A stretch of 64,000 nt of DNA from Kappaphycus alvarezii (lineage: Eukaryota; Rhodophyta; Florideophyceae; Gigartinales; Solieriaceae): the NCBI GenBank assembly GCA_002205965.3, contig NADL03000021.1:310001-374000 (forward strand), in the 5' to 3' direction. How positions within the stretch are numbered: position 1 is the first letter of the stretch; every line of letters starts with the position of its first letter. Shown piece after piece: positions 9,621 through 22,350 of this stretch. The position numbers were made by a program, and so were the translations under genes. Under the pieces are notes generated by a model. It did not search any database. It saw nothing but the letters and a program-made list of their open reading frames with translations, and was not told the DNA's origin.

Positions 9621-10319
9621 GTACTTTCTGCGCGTTGCCGCTCCGTCTCCGTTAATGAACTTCAACGGATTAAATGTGTTGATTCTCCTACTCGATGCGC
9701 GCGAGAGCACTGACAAAGGGTATGTATGTGAAATCAGTCCCTCCGTGGCTTCCCATTGCCCGGATATCCGGTCTCATGCGGTGAATGCCCTCTCGTGGCT
9801 CCATGTGACAGCATGCTGCGCTTCTTGACATCTACAAGCTATGGAAAGGCTTATAATTAACCCAAAGACTGGCGACCAACGCTCCAAAGCTCACAGCGTA
9901 CAAAGCACTGTTCTCCCATTTGTAACGCCATGCTTCTTATCCCACTCAAGCCAGATCGTCTGAGAAGTGTCAACGCTCTTCGCGACCAAAGATATAATAG
10001 ATTTATTGGCAAGGAAAGACGCTCTATAATGAATAGTAGGCTTCAATTCAACAAAATCTTTCGGTTGTATTCGTAAGGCGGTGGTGGGAAGCCCGTAGAA
10101 TGCACAGTTTGTATGTATCAGAATCTGACGGAATAAAGGGGATTAAAGGAGGAGATAGAAGTCTTTCAGATTGGTCAAATGGCTCCTTTGAACAAATAAA
10201 AAGCGTTGCAGAAGGCTCCAGTCGCGCCTAAGAGACTATTGCAGAATTCTGATGCTCGTTGTCGCAAGTCATTTTCTAGAAGACAAAGTTGATTTTCTTG
10301 CCGGATAGTTTGCGGAACT
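9621..10319. other. No recognisable feature
   Basis: No gene or repeat recognised. It is probably the eroded flank or LTR remnant of the Ty3 relic that follows. Confidence 0.4.
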
Positions 10320-13300
10320 ATCTCAATTCGTGAAAAACAAATTAGAGAAAGTCCAGCAAGCAGCTGAGACCGACGAGAACTTAGCTGTGCCTAGTTTGGA
10401 AACAAAGTCCATCGCTTCACTCAAAATACGGGCTGCCCATTGTTCGAGCTGTATGAAGCGAGGAAAATTAGAGGCGATGTGCTGATGGAAGCACCAGCGT
10501 AGTGGAGTTCGTCTCATTTAATCAGAGGGAAAAGAGCTGAGTATAGAAGGAAGCTTTACTTTAAGGAAAAACGGAGGAGGATCCGGTTGCCCTTTTCCAA
10601 GAGTAACAGGGAGGTAATGTTAAGACCGCAGCTAGGAGGAATGCTGAAGGGCCGAACCTATTGAAAAGAGAATATGAAACATAATGGACAGCCATATCCA
10701 AAGAGGCTCAGATCGCTCGTTTGCAGTTGGTTGTTTCATATTCTACAAGAAAGGAGAACAGAGGCCGTAGAGGGGACGTCTAATGGCATGCAGTATCACG
10801 TTGGAGAAGTAAAATGTGGTCACGGAGCTCGATTTGGGTAATTGATGTACTAATATCGGTTATTTTCTTCATGGGGACGTGTATGAGGACAAGAAGCATC
10901 TCGAGAGGTGATTTGAAGATCGTCTCGATAACTGGGGTCTCCATTACCAACAATTTTGGTGCCCACCCCAGTCGAAAGTCGTCGCCTTAAATGCGCATGG
11001 GACTAGGACTAACGAACTGTAGTCCACGGGTGCCGTTCCGAGTATAATGTCTTGGGATTTTGGGAGATAATGGGTCTAATTACGACGGCCACGAATTGTC
11101 AGATAGTCTTCTCCTATGGGAAGGTGCTAGCTAAAGTCGCGCCGTAGTTATCATGGGATTCTGTTACCCATCAATAGTACCTTTGGACATTTTAGTAGTA
11201 TAAAACGCTTCGTTAGATGAAATAATTGGCAGACCAACCCTGAAAGCTCTGCATAAACTTTGATTATGGTCTCTAGCAGTTTAATTTTCGGTTAGGAAGA
11301 AGATGGTGCCTTTACTGCTACTCGGCGAGCCCTACGTGATTGACCGAGCGTTTATGGACTGTGAAGATTTCATCTCCACAGGAAAATCAAAAAGTGAGCA
11401 GTTTTCCGCTTCATCCAAATAGAAATCAGGTGAAAGTGATGTGGGTTGGATAGTGAGCAGAAGCTGGTACCGGAAATTCTGAACAAGGAGCCGTGTGAAC
11501 CAGATTTAAAGGAATTATTAGAGAAGCAAGCGGTTGTTGGGAAAGATGAGGAGGTACATAGAATAACCGTGATCGCCTCGTGGGTTACAAATTTGGAATA
11601 GGTGTACAAAAGGACGCTGGTAAGGGAATTTTTTGAGAAATACGTAATAGATGGGGACATCCATGATCCAGGGACATTAAAGGTCGCGGCGGTACACTAC
11701 TTAGAGCTTACGGACCATATCTGATACAATAGAAGTCTCTAGTTTTGCATGCCAAGCACAATGGAGTCTTTAAGACGGAAATGAACGAGCTCCTTTAAGT
11801 AAGGATCATGAAGATGTAGAGTGCAGTATAGTCGCTCCCAGAGGTTGTAGCCACTACAAATAATTGAAATCCCCGCTCCTTTGTTGACTATCTTCAGCTC
11901 AACATGGTGATGCAGCAAAAAAAGTAGACCACCATCCGTGGTAAAATAGCTGTTAAACGAGCCGTCCGTCGCAAAAGTCTTCACAACCTTGGATCTTTAA
12001 CGGAGCTTTGACCAGTTAGAATGACCGAAAACTGAAATTAAATGGCAAATTTTAGGATGTGACAGTTCGATGGGATTTTTCAGGTTAATGAATGGGCCTG
12101 CGATGGTCCAATGCATGATGAATAGTTTTTTCGAGATTTGAAATTTGCCAGAGTGTATGTGGATAACGTCTTGATCAACTCCAGAAAAATAAATGAGCAT
12201 CTAAATCATTGAGAAAAGGTGTTCAGAAGGATCCAGGGGGTAACATGGAGACTTAAGGAAACGAGGTGCAGCTCTGTTCAGTCGGAAATCAAATCACTTA
12301 GTCACGTTGTCGGCGAACAAGAGGTGGACTTTGACACTGCTAAGAGATAGGATATTACCGAAGCCCATGTGACGACTAATATTACCGAACAGAGGAGCTT
12401 TCTCGGACTAGCATGCTATTTCAGACCGTCAATAATAAGTTTCGCGGATTTATTCGCGGTGCTTTACGCCGCAAATTCCCTATAGAATGTCTCTGAATGG
12501 ACTCTGGAGATGTGATAGGCTGTTTAGTACCTGAACAAGGGGATGAAGACTCATTCATTGCTCGTACTTCCATACTTCGACTCTACGTTTGTGGTGGAAA
12601 CTGATGCCTCCTCGGTCGCACTAGGAGTGTTACTATCGCAGAAGAAAGAAGAAGACAGTATCCACTATTCAGTATCCATCTCTTACTGTGATGTAGAGGG
12701 AACTTAACTACTCGAAGAGTTAACGTGATGTACTTGCAATATGATTCGCTCCTACAGAGTGACGGGTGTATCTGTTTTCGGAAAACTCATTTTTATCTTT
12801 ACGTACCATGAGGCCTTACAAACTGACTTCAAGGAGAATGAAATTCACGGTAGCTTGGTGGAATGGCTGGACTTGATGGATTTGTACGAATATGACATTA
12901 ATTAAGGTTATGTGTCTGCTGATGGGGTGGCTGACTATTTTTCTCGCAGGCCTGTAACGAATGTTGAGGTCCCAAGGTAGTATAACATTAAGAAAGCAAT
13001 TTAGCGATCATCTGGTGGGCCTAATCCAAATTATCTAGATTGGAGACACATCTCTCGGAAATTGCGAGATTTCTGGCTGGAAAAGGGGTTCAAGAGATGG
13101 ATCATAAAGCGATGTTAAGTATAAGAAAGAAAGCAGAGAATGTTGTACTCTTGCAAGAAAAACGTTTGACGAGAGAAGATTTTACGACAGGTTGTTCTGC
13201 CTTTTGGGAAAAGTTTCTAGTTATTGACAATATTTCGCGATAATATCGTTTATTGGGACGCTGGGTCTACGAGGAAGTTCGTTAAGGATCTTTTTGGCCT

Positions 13301-13560
13301 GACTTGTATCGATGCATTACGGAGTATTTCAGAGCTTGCGTAGGCTGCCAGCGTGTTGAAGTCGGCCGACGTTTCATACAAATGTTAGGGCTCCTTTTAC
13401 TGGTTATATCGAAAAATATTCTGTACACTTCGTAGGCCCTTGCAACTCCTTCCGGAAGGGGAAAAAGTTCACCTTAATCGCGGTAGAGAACATGAATGGA
13501 TATGAAATAGCTTGGGCGACGTAAAGCTCCATCTCCGTTGTCTTCAATAAGTTCATTGAG
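10320..13560 (+). mobile_element. Ty3/gypsy relic 2, heavily decayed
   Basis: Plus-strand fragments follow Ty3 order. A gag knuckle CSSCMKRGKLEAMC (His replaced by Lys) lies near 10440-10490. A protease box STGAVPSIMS lies near 11020-11055. RT motif B (GFFRLMNGPAMVQ) lies near 12076-12115, the catalytic box YVDN replaces YVDD at 12156-12167, and LGLACYFRP is near 12400. RNase H shows ETDASSVALGVLLSQ near 12600 and GVADYFSR near 12930. The integrase zinc half ACVGCQR is near 13335, and a core start is near 13400-13520. Stops occur every few tens of codons. No LTRs were found. Confidence 0.8.
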
Positions 13561-14032
13561 AAAAGTCCTTTATGGAAAGACATGGTTTGGACTGAAACAA
13601 AATTATTCTCCAAGCTGCAGTGGCGAGCGGGAGGGAAAAATGGATAGTCGGAACCGTGAAGCAATCCGTTTCAATGTCCTTAGTGCAGAGTTGTGGCAAC
13701 CAAGCGGAGGCATTTATACAAGTCCTAAATGGGTACTGAAGGCGCGACCGTTGGACCGTTCATTCTCGCTCCAGATGATTGATGAGGTCACCCCGCGGAT
13801 TTTAGCAAGTTATACAGTGGCTTTACTGAGTGGAGGGGATCCCGGACACAAAATAATCGACATCCTGGGACAATCTTTGTCTCAGACGGCGGTACCGGAG
13901 GTATTGCGTGACCTACGCAAGACTAGAGGGAATTTCAGGCGTTTTGTGCTCGTAGATGAGAATATAGTAGCTAAAGGAACAGCCGTCAATACAGCGACGA
14001 ATTATTCAGCGCTAGAGACCTTTTTCTATTGA
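13538..14032 (+). CDS. Unrecognised open frame, 164 codons
   Basis: An uninterrupted frame lies at the edge of the Ty3 relic, where every other frame is full of stops. The first 30 or so codons overlap relic integrase sequence in another frame, so the true start may be the internal Met near 13640. The later part is a plausible globular composition with no motif I know. It may be chance, a fragment of the element's integrase C-terminus, or a small inserted gene piece. Confidence 0.25.
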   Translation: MSSISSLRKVLYGKTWFGLKQNYSPSCSGEREGKMDSRNREAIRFNVLSAELWQPSGGIYTSPKWVLKARPLDRSFSLQMIDEVTPRILASYTVALLSGGDPGHKIIDILGQSLSQTAVPEVLRDLRKTRGNFRRFVLVDENIVAKGTAVNTATNYSALETFFY

Positions 14033-15686
14033 CCGTGCAGAGTGGTAAAGGCCGATTCAGTGGGTTGAATAACTCGAAAGGAGATCAAAGCTCTCCCGCT
14101 AGTTACACATACAAGTTCATTGAGTAAATTCATGTAAGAAGAGAATAGGAGATCTGCATATTCTGTAATTAATAAAGAGGCTACAATAGAAGATTTTCAA
14201 GTGCGAAACGTGAACTGAACATTTGGTCAAACCAAGGACAAGCTGAGACTAAGGAAGGACGATGACCATGGAAAGGGCAGGAAAAAGAGAGTTTCAAGAA
14301 AGGAAACGAAAAAAACTGAGTAGGAAAAGAATGTTGATAATGGAAGAAAGTCCGAGGAGTGTTGCGCGGGTTTGCAACGCAAGGTGAGAATTAGATTGAC
14401 CTGCATTCCTCTTCCTCCCCTCTTTCCTCCTCTTATTTCTCATTTACCCACACCTGTGCCACGGAAGCTTTACGAGAGTCCGAAAAGAAGTAATATGCGG
14501 CTATCCTCGCGAGGCGTTCATAATTAAGAGGTTCATCCAACATGATCAATTAGGTGGTTAGCGAGGGGCGCTAACAGGAATTATTCTGGCAGGTGGAGAA
14601 AGCGATGGGAGGACGTGTCAATGGTGATGCAGTGGTCAAACCAGTTTTGAACAATCAAGGTCACGAGGTATATCACCCGCGATAATTTGAGGACGGAATC
14701 TCGAAGAGTATTACGAAGAATGCCCTGAATTGTAATAATTCACGGCGGAAAATCTTATAGACATCCCTCAGGCTATTAAAACGGTCAATCCGACTAGAAT
14801 CTACGCGATTACGAGCGACTTACTAGAGAAAGTAGTTTACCCATGGTAACCCATGTGAAGGCTCACCTTCTTCGGTCAAAAAGTTTTCAAGGAAAACATA
14901 TCGATGTTAAAATCAGCCTGGTAGCTGGACTACAGCGTTTGAAGAGAAAATTATTGTATCGAGGGAAAGTCAGGCGGGGCCCTCGAGAAAAGACTGTAGG
15001 ATGATGAAGTTTTTGTTCGGGAAAATTCTAACATCATCGATGCCTGTTTTCTGTGGTTCAGGGACAATATTTTCGGCCCAATACTAGGTGGTCGTCATGT
15101 ACGGCCGGTTTATGACTCTATGGAAACCCCCTAAAAGTCCATGGAATGAAGAAGCACTGCGCAATACTCCTCCCTTTCGTCGTCGATCACGTGATAATTG
15201 TTGATACCGCTATGCAATTATACTGAGAAAACTCGCCAGGCTGAGGTAGAAAGCTAATATTAGGACTCTGCGTCTTCCAGGGATTCTATAAGGCTCAGCT
15301 GGTATGCGTCCTTCTTTTTGATCTCCCGGTACGGATACGCTGCACGAATGCGTTGATGTGGCGGCCAAGAATGATTGTGCTCCGCCTCGGGTATCGCGAG
15401 CGCATTAGAGAAACTGGTGCCATAGACTTAATATTCTATGTGATTTAAGTTGCGTAAAACGATCTTCTTGGTGATTTTTCTCCAACAAAGTCTTCACATC
15501 TCGGGGTAAGCCACACAGAATCACAAGGGCGAGTAACCCAGTACGCTTTGGAGTCAATGGCCTCTTGTGGAGGCCTTCCTACTGTCCTTACTCTGTCTTT
15601 CTGTTTCGTTCGGGCCATCAATTGGTAGGGTTTGGTGAGGGCGGAAGAGTGACAGGAAACAAAAATTTATTCACCGGAAATGGCGG
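14033..15686. other. Decayed intergenic sequence
   Basis: I recognise no gene. A pyrimidine-rich tract lies at about 14401-14450, loosely like the CT-rich part of the Ty3 LTRs, but I cannot align it further. A 93-codon frame at 15687-15968 just beyond has no family resemblance. Confidence 0.4.
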
Positions 15687-15973
15687 GTGGACTTATCGGA
15701 AGAGCTGATCAGAATTGAAGGTCTCCTCAGGGGTTACAACGGTAAGGCTGGGGGAAAAGAGAAGAAAGGAGCTGGTTTTAGGGAGCTCGATTCGGAGTTT
15801 GACTTAGTTGCAATGACATGCCAAAGGGGGCCCTCTCCGAGTACACCGGATGTTTTAGCACATAAGCGCGCCCCATTTGCATCTCAAGAAGGATATAGGC
15901 GTATATTTTTGGTTTTAAAAAGGTTGAATAGGGGAATGGTAATGGATACTGTGAGTGTTACTCATTGAGGGAC

Positions 15974-16031
15974 TTGCACCCTGGGGGTGTGCGAGCAAAA
16001 TATTGTGTGCCCGGGGGCACACTGGGTGCAA
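15974..16031. repeat. GC-rich nested inverted repeat
   Basis: The outer arms TTGCACCC (15974-15981) and GGGTGCAA (16024-16031) enclose an inner palindrome GTGTGCCCGGGGGCACAC (16005-16022) whose 8-bp arms are perfect. It stands out in AT-rich DNA. It could fold as a hairpin or be the fused end of a mobile element. Confidence 0.7.
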
Positions 16032-19000
16032 TGGCGTGCCTTCAGTGCACGTGCAACTTTAAACCTAAGAATATATTGTATTGCATTCCCCCAGGTCGCG
16101 TAAGGTTAGATATCATGCGCTGAATTCCGGCAGAACAGTAAAGTACGACATTCATACTGCAATGTGTCATACCAGAGCGAAGAAGTAAAGAATTTTGAGC
16201 TTTTTTCTGAACATTAAACAGGATTGAACCAAAGTTTCAACAGATAAAAGATAATACAGCATTCACTAGAGCATACAGTATAAATTTATGTTGCTTGTAT
16301 TTTAGCAGTCGGAGACTGTGTAAAAAAACCCCACAATTTTTAATTTGGACCAGAAAAATGGTTCATTTGCAGTGAAATAGTTACAAATATAATAAATTTT
16401 ATCCTACTATTTTATCTTACTAAGAACATAGAATATTGTACCATTTATATTGATATTGAATCCGCTTGACTGTAGGTTGTCTATCGCCATGGATATCTGC
16501 CCAAGCAAGCCACTGCACGTGGACCAAGCATCATGCAGTTAGCTCTTAGCCGCGTAATCGGATAATGCAGTAGACACCATAGAAATTGTTCGCTGCGTAA
16601 TTTTCATAATTGCAGTGCAAATATATGTCGAAGTGTCAAATAGAGCCAAAATTTCATATTTTCTATTTAAACCCAAAAATGTATTCTTTTAATATAAAAT
16701 ATCAGCAATGACCTCAGATCATTTTTCTTCAACATTTCGTATGCAAGCTCTGGGTTTTTTCTTATAAATTATCTTGAAAAAGTTCCGACCTATGTGAGAC
16801 TACGCATTATTGATAAAATCATGAAAATTTTCGTTAACATGGAAGTTTTGGTTACTTATACACACTTCTCCCGCAAAACATGCAATATCACTAGGGTGGA
16901 GATCAGGATAATTTTCGGACCATGGAAGCATGAAAGCATCAATACTGTCCAATCAGGATTCTTTGTAGTCACCCCTTTGATTTGCAGCATTCTATTTCTG
17001 TAAAATATACTGTATGTACCATTGACTGCACTTTAAAAGGTAGCAGAAATTGTCTAGAGTATCAAGGTACAGTATCGAAACCAAATAATTACTTTCTTTC
17101 CAAAACAATTACTACTTTTCAAATACTCTTTTATCAAATAGCTCCGCATTCTTTATAGAATTTTTCGCCTCCCTCTCACTGGAAAAAACCTCTGGTCCTT
17201 CCTCAAATCATGCTAAAGATGTTCAAATACATTAGGCCCGTATCAAATAAACTTTTCTCACCATAGTATCATATAGTTTTAACCAGGCACGTAATATGTG
17301 ATTGTCTCCTCTTCTCATTCCATTCGCTTCTTTTCATGACCAAAATTCATTGTGGTAACTGCATATTTTGTTGCAAATCATACGATCGCTTCCTGATATT
17401 AACTGATATACCCTTGTTCGTAAATAGAGAGTTATACCGTAGATTTAAGTTCTTGAGCGGTATACTTTCCTATAGAAGCGTGTATAAAAAGAACAAGAAG
17501 CCCAGTCTTGATGAAATTTGTCAGATACCAGCTTTTTTGTTGTTTCCCTTGCTTGAGAGATAATAAAAGTTATGAATTGCAGTATTAATCGTGCATTGAT
17601 ACAATCAATTCTTTCAAGAATCTATTGGCGGAACACAGCGACGGATGATCATTTTTTTCCCGGATTAAGTCTTTTCATCCCATTTTTGTTGTCGCTCCTT
17701 TGTTTTTAGATTCAACACTGTCCCCTACTTAACCACGTATTTTTATATTGCTTCTTATCACCAATACGGCTACTAAGTTACTCTTCTACGACGTCAAGAA
17801 AATTGACAGGTTAAAAAAATGGAATAGTAATGTACGTTGAGTGTTCGAAAATTGTTTCATTTTTATATTATAATTTCATCCTATTGGCAGTTATGCTGCC
17901 CTAACCCACAATTAGACCCAACTCTGCTCCGCTAGTACTTTAATTCAAAATTTCCGCTTGGTCTCTATTCATGACTCAAGCAGCAAATAGTACAGCGGCA
18001 AGTTTCAAGTCACAATAGTTATATGCATTTTTCCTCCCTAGCGGTGCTCCACGTAGAGAAAAATTTTCTGAACTAACTTTTTCGATTACTATTTACAAAC
18101 CACTAAGGATGTGGGTTTTCTTTGCACTTGAAAAGATATTTTCCGTGTTAAGATTCACTGTGTCCTCCTTTACAGTTATTTTTTTTGTTGACGATGTACG
18201 GTAAATCTTGGTATACGATAAATCAGCCTAACCATACTATTGAATATAACAATTTTTATCATTTTTTGAATATTAAAACACTTGAAGTGCAATTGTTTAG
18301 TTTTCTGTCCTTCATAGTCAGCCTAAAACTGACTCCCAACCATCTGTCGTCCCCTTTAGCAGCAATTTCAAACTTGAGATAATTTTCTTTCGCTTCCTCC
18401 GTCACTAGTCCTTGCCCTTCCCAAGAAGGTCAACTTTTCCGAAATATTTTTCTTTCATTTCCACACCATAACAGGTGAATTCAACATGTGAAACGTAACT
18501 GGGATGTTACGAGGCCCATACAGAGCACTTTTTTACAATTAAAATAATTCGTTTCCATGCCAATATCTTTATCAGCATTGTAAACTGAAACTTTCATATT
18601 TACTGAATGTCTAGCCTCGCACGCAAAATCATTCAAGAAATTCCTTTGTCCCTACGAACTAAAAGCTCTCCACATATTTTAAAAATAATTTAGCGAGCGT
18701 ACATTACAGTGTCCAACGCATTAAGCAAGGGACAAATCGTCATAACCTCTCCCAAAGATCTGCTCTATAGCGATAGCTCTAATTCTAGGCGTTTTACTTG
18801 ATTGCGGGCGTTAGTTATACGAAAGCAAAACATTTCGAAACCATCCTTCTCTTAATTTCAAAAACTCTTCATATCGAATTTGAACGACTTCAGTTTAGAA
18901 AAATATTTCTATTTTGCAGTCATATTTTCTCGTTGGCGAGCACTAAGCTCTACATAATCAGATAATCTTTGAAAACACCATCTAAGCCTCTTAGTGGAAC

Positions 19001-19799
19001 CTCCTTCCATATTCATACCTCAGATGGATGCAGGTTTAGAAAGAATAGCCTAATATTTTGATTTTCTGAGATCCCATATATATGAACTATCAAAACGGCA
19101 AATCTAAGTCCTCTGCTTTTTCTCCCTTCAAAAAACTGAAACAAACAAGTGTAATGGAGATGAACGAAGGGTAACTCGATAATTCAGAGAACAATAGATT
19201 AAAATCAATTTTTGTGCATTATTTGTTTGAAGCAGCGGAGATCTCTTCTTATTTTTTTATATTCTAGAAAGAAGCATCTATTTCCAGCGCTTCAAAATTA
19301 TTTGAACCAACCTTGACGTGTTTCAGTTTTTTTGAACATTATCTGGTAAAATTTCGAAAAAATACTGTACTTGGAAAATTATGGGTAAACAATATGAGGG
19401 GTTTGAACGTGGTTGTGATCTGTAGCTCTTAGCGAGTCACGAATTCAAGGTTGTATCGGCTTACTGTAAGAAACGTGGTTGAATTCAACGTAAATAGCTT
19501 CCCCTTTTACGCCATATACTCGTTGTCGGGGCATCTTCTTACTGTAGGCATCTGGGATGAATTCCACGTATCTGACCTCCCGCTTGGGCAACTGGAGTTG
19601 GATCAAGATCACCACAGGTTTGACAGCGCTATATATCCTTCAACTTTGAATTCCTGTGGCACTGTTTTGGTTTCTTAAGTTTTCGCTTGTTCTCATCCCT
19701 GTAAACAGCTCCGGCATCATATCAGTCCTATGACTTTCGCTTCCTTGCTCTAAATGAAAAGATAACGTGCCTTGAAACTCAGCTCTTGAAGATCTTCAA
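16032..19799. other. AT-rich stretch without recognisable genes
   Basis: This 3.7-kb region has many stops in all frames and a low GC content. Short frames (for example 16794-17003, 17336-17563, 18185-18382 and 19451-19678) show no motif. It is most likely very old repeat DNA. Confidence 0.5.
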
Positions 19800-22350
19800 C
19801 TTGCTCCAGGCTGCTTCTGAACTTTTGAACACTCCTACCCTCGATCATGCTACCGCAGCTATTTCAGAATCCCCAGCATCTGATCATACCATTAGAGCTT
19901 CAACTAACTTCGAGGCTTACAAGAAAGGCGTCCTGCAGTTTACGTTGACCTAGCCCTCTGCTACTGCTGTTGCCGAAACACTTGCTACTCGACAATAATA
20001 CGCAAAAGTTTTTAAACTGAACAATTACTATGGGCCTAGCACCTTCAATCACTTTAAACCTCTCAAGACTCTACACCTGATCATTCTACGACTCTCCTCA
20101 GAAAAATATGCGGAAGATACAGAAACTTTTGAGGTTTTTACACGCAGCTCTTTGGAATATGCTTTTCCGGAGGGACCTTACAATCATTTCTGCAAAGAGA
20201 TCTTTCGCAAATCCACAGAAAACACTGACCCTACACCTAGAAGCGCCAGTAGGAGCCGGTCAGTGAGGATGATTAGGATCGGGTCTGAGACCAGGGATGC
20301 AAGGCTATTGGAAGCTCGCAGACTCTGGGACCCCGCACATAGAGCGAACCCAATAACTATCTCGGAGTTACTTGCCGATGCGGACAATATCAGCGCGTTG
20401 CATCATTTTTGAAGAGTGGTACTTACCTCAAGATTTGGGATTATACTCAAACAGTGGTACATATACTCAATGCTGTGACCATCAAGTAATTACCCTTAAC
20501 TATAGAGCTCCGTACACCAAAACTTTTGCTCCTAGTGATCTGTATCAATGTCTAATCGCAGTGTCTGCTATCAGCAGTCAATAGCTTCGTCTACCGATTG
20601 CTACGCTGGAGACACCCTACTATTACCGGATCGATACAGAACTACTTCATCATCTCCTCGAGGCTCCTCCGCCAATGATCAACAGGCTCTCCTACAGCAC
20701 CAAATCCATATTCAAGAGTTTCCTTCCCCCGCTTTCTCTCCGTAGATGCCTTTTCTCGCGATTGTAGATCGTAAATCAACTCTTGGAACCCGCCACCGAA
20801 GTTTGTACTACTAACCGCGTCCAAGGTTATCGCATACAAACCGAAAGGGATCTTGGTAAAGCTTTGTTGCCCTCCCAACCATTTTTCTTCAGTCATTGCT
20901 AGCTGTTACGCCAAAAACTGCCCTCTGCCATCAATTTATACCTTTCACCGCTGTAAAATCTGTCGTCGATGTCCTTTCCTCTGTGAAATATCACTGTTCC
21001 TAAATTATCGCAGAAGAATTACGATCGCTGCCACTCGCATTTGATTTACATCGATCAGTGCTTACAGCCGCAGGAATAGAGAACATTTCAGGAGGGACTT
21101 AAATTGCAAGGCTCATGCCCAAGGCTGTACTCCGAATACATGGGGCTCAAAAACGTTTCGTTGGACATGACTTTAAAGAAGACATGAAATATTTCATAGT
21201 GCATAGCTGTCCAACGCTCTACAAATATGATCCTTTCAATATCTACCATTATTACTTACCGCCTCGCAATGGTTGATTTTGTTCAGGCTTACCTCTAAGA
21301 TAACGCAAAGCTAAACCGTGATATATATCTCTAGATCCGTGAAGTCCATCGAAAATTCTTCAAAATTGAAAAACGTCAAGTACTAAAGCTAAAAAAGTCT
21401 CTTCACGGTATTTTTAATTCTGGTGACTACTGGGGCGTTACTCTCTAATTCTATATCAAGAACGAACTAGCAATGCTAAAACTCGATATGGATACGTCTC
21501 TTTATATGAGAAAAGGTACCAAAGGTACTGATGGACTTCTGAAGCCTATGTCAATGATAATCTGTTTGCTAGAAATGAAATTTTTTGCTAAGTTCATTGA
21601 ACACATAGTTCGGTCGTTTGAGTCAAATCCGATTGAGTATGACAATCTTGAATTCTTTGGCATCCGAATTGAAACTCCCGGACAAACGCTTTGCAGTCAA
21701 TCGCGCAGCACAAGTGACCGCTGAGACTTTATGAAAGAAGGCCATAGACGAGTTTAATACGTCCATAAACTATGTGAAAGATACCAAAGACATCAGTCTC
21801 CAGTATCCCATGATCAATTTCGCCACCCTACATATTCGTACCTTTGCAGATGCATAGTTTGCGGCAAATTAAGATCTTACTTCGCAGCTAGGATTCATCA
21901 TTTTGCTTAGTGATAAATCAAAACACTGTCACGTTTTGAACTATAGCAGCCGCAGGTCTTGTCTAGTCGTACGATATATCATGGCTGGAGGAGTGTACAC
22001 ATTCTCGTCCGCATTTTGATGTCGCTTACATATTGAAACACGACTTGGAGCGCATCTTACGACGTAAGATAACTCTGAAAATGTTCACAGACTTGAAGAA
22101 AATTTTCGATGTCATTATCCTCGCTTCATATGCAACTGCAAAACGTTCAATGATAAACACCATTGCTGCTCGCGAAGCCTATAACAAGCTCGAAATATAA
22201 AATTTTGAACTAATTTCTAGCATTTTAATCCTGCATATGGTCTAACGAAGCCGAAAGATTGCAATCTTCTCCTTTATATTCTTCGGACTGGAATTGACAA
22301 AACCTACATCTAACAATGGATTATTCGTAAGAAATAATGCACACCTGTAG
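19800..22350 (+). mobile_element. Ty1/copia relic 1
   Basis: Plus-strand fragments of a copia element. A gag-like region lies at about 19800-20410. RT includes a SLHGIFNSGDYWGVTL segment near 21390-21450 and the box YVND (21547-21558) where YVDD is usual, followed by EYDNLEFFGIRIET near 21635-21680. RNase H shows TFADA, FAANQDLTSQLGFI near 21850-21905 and LKMFTDLKKIFDVI near 22075-22120. The end AYGLTKPKD is near 22232. The D-to-N change in the catalytic box and frequent stops show it is dead. I found no LTRs or integrase. Confidence 0.8.

Noticed and set aside
20642-20896. 84-codon minus-strand frame with a Gly-rich FGGGFQEL segment resembling the non-LTR C-terminal box
   Set aside because: It lies antisense inside copia relic 1 and lacks the WH-x-D pattern and the QR box, so I take it as an antisense shadow.
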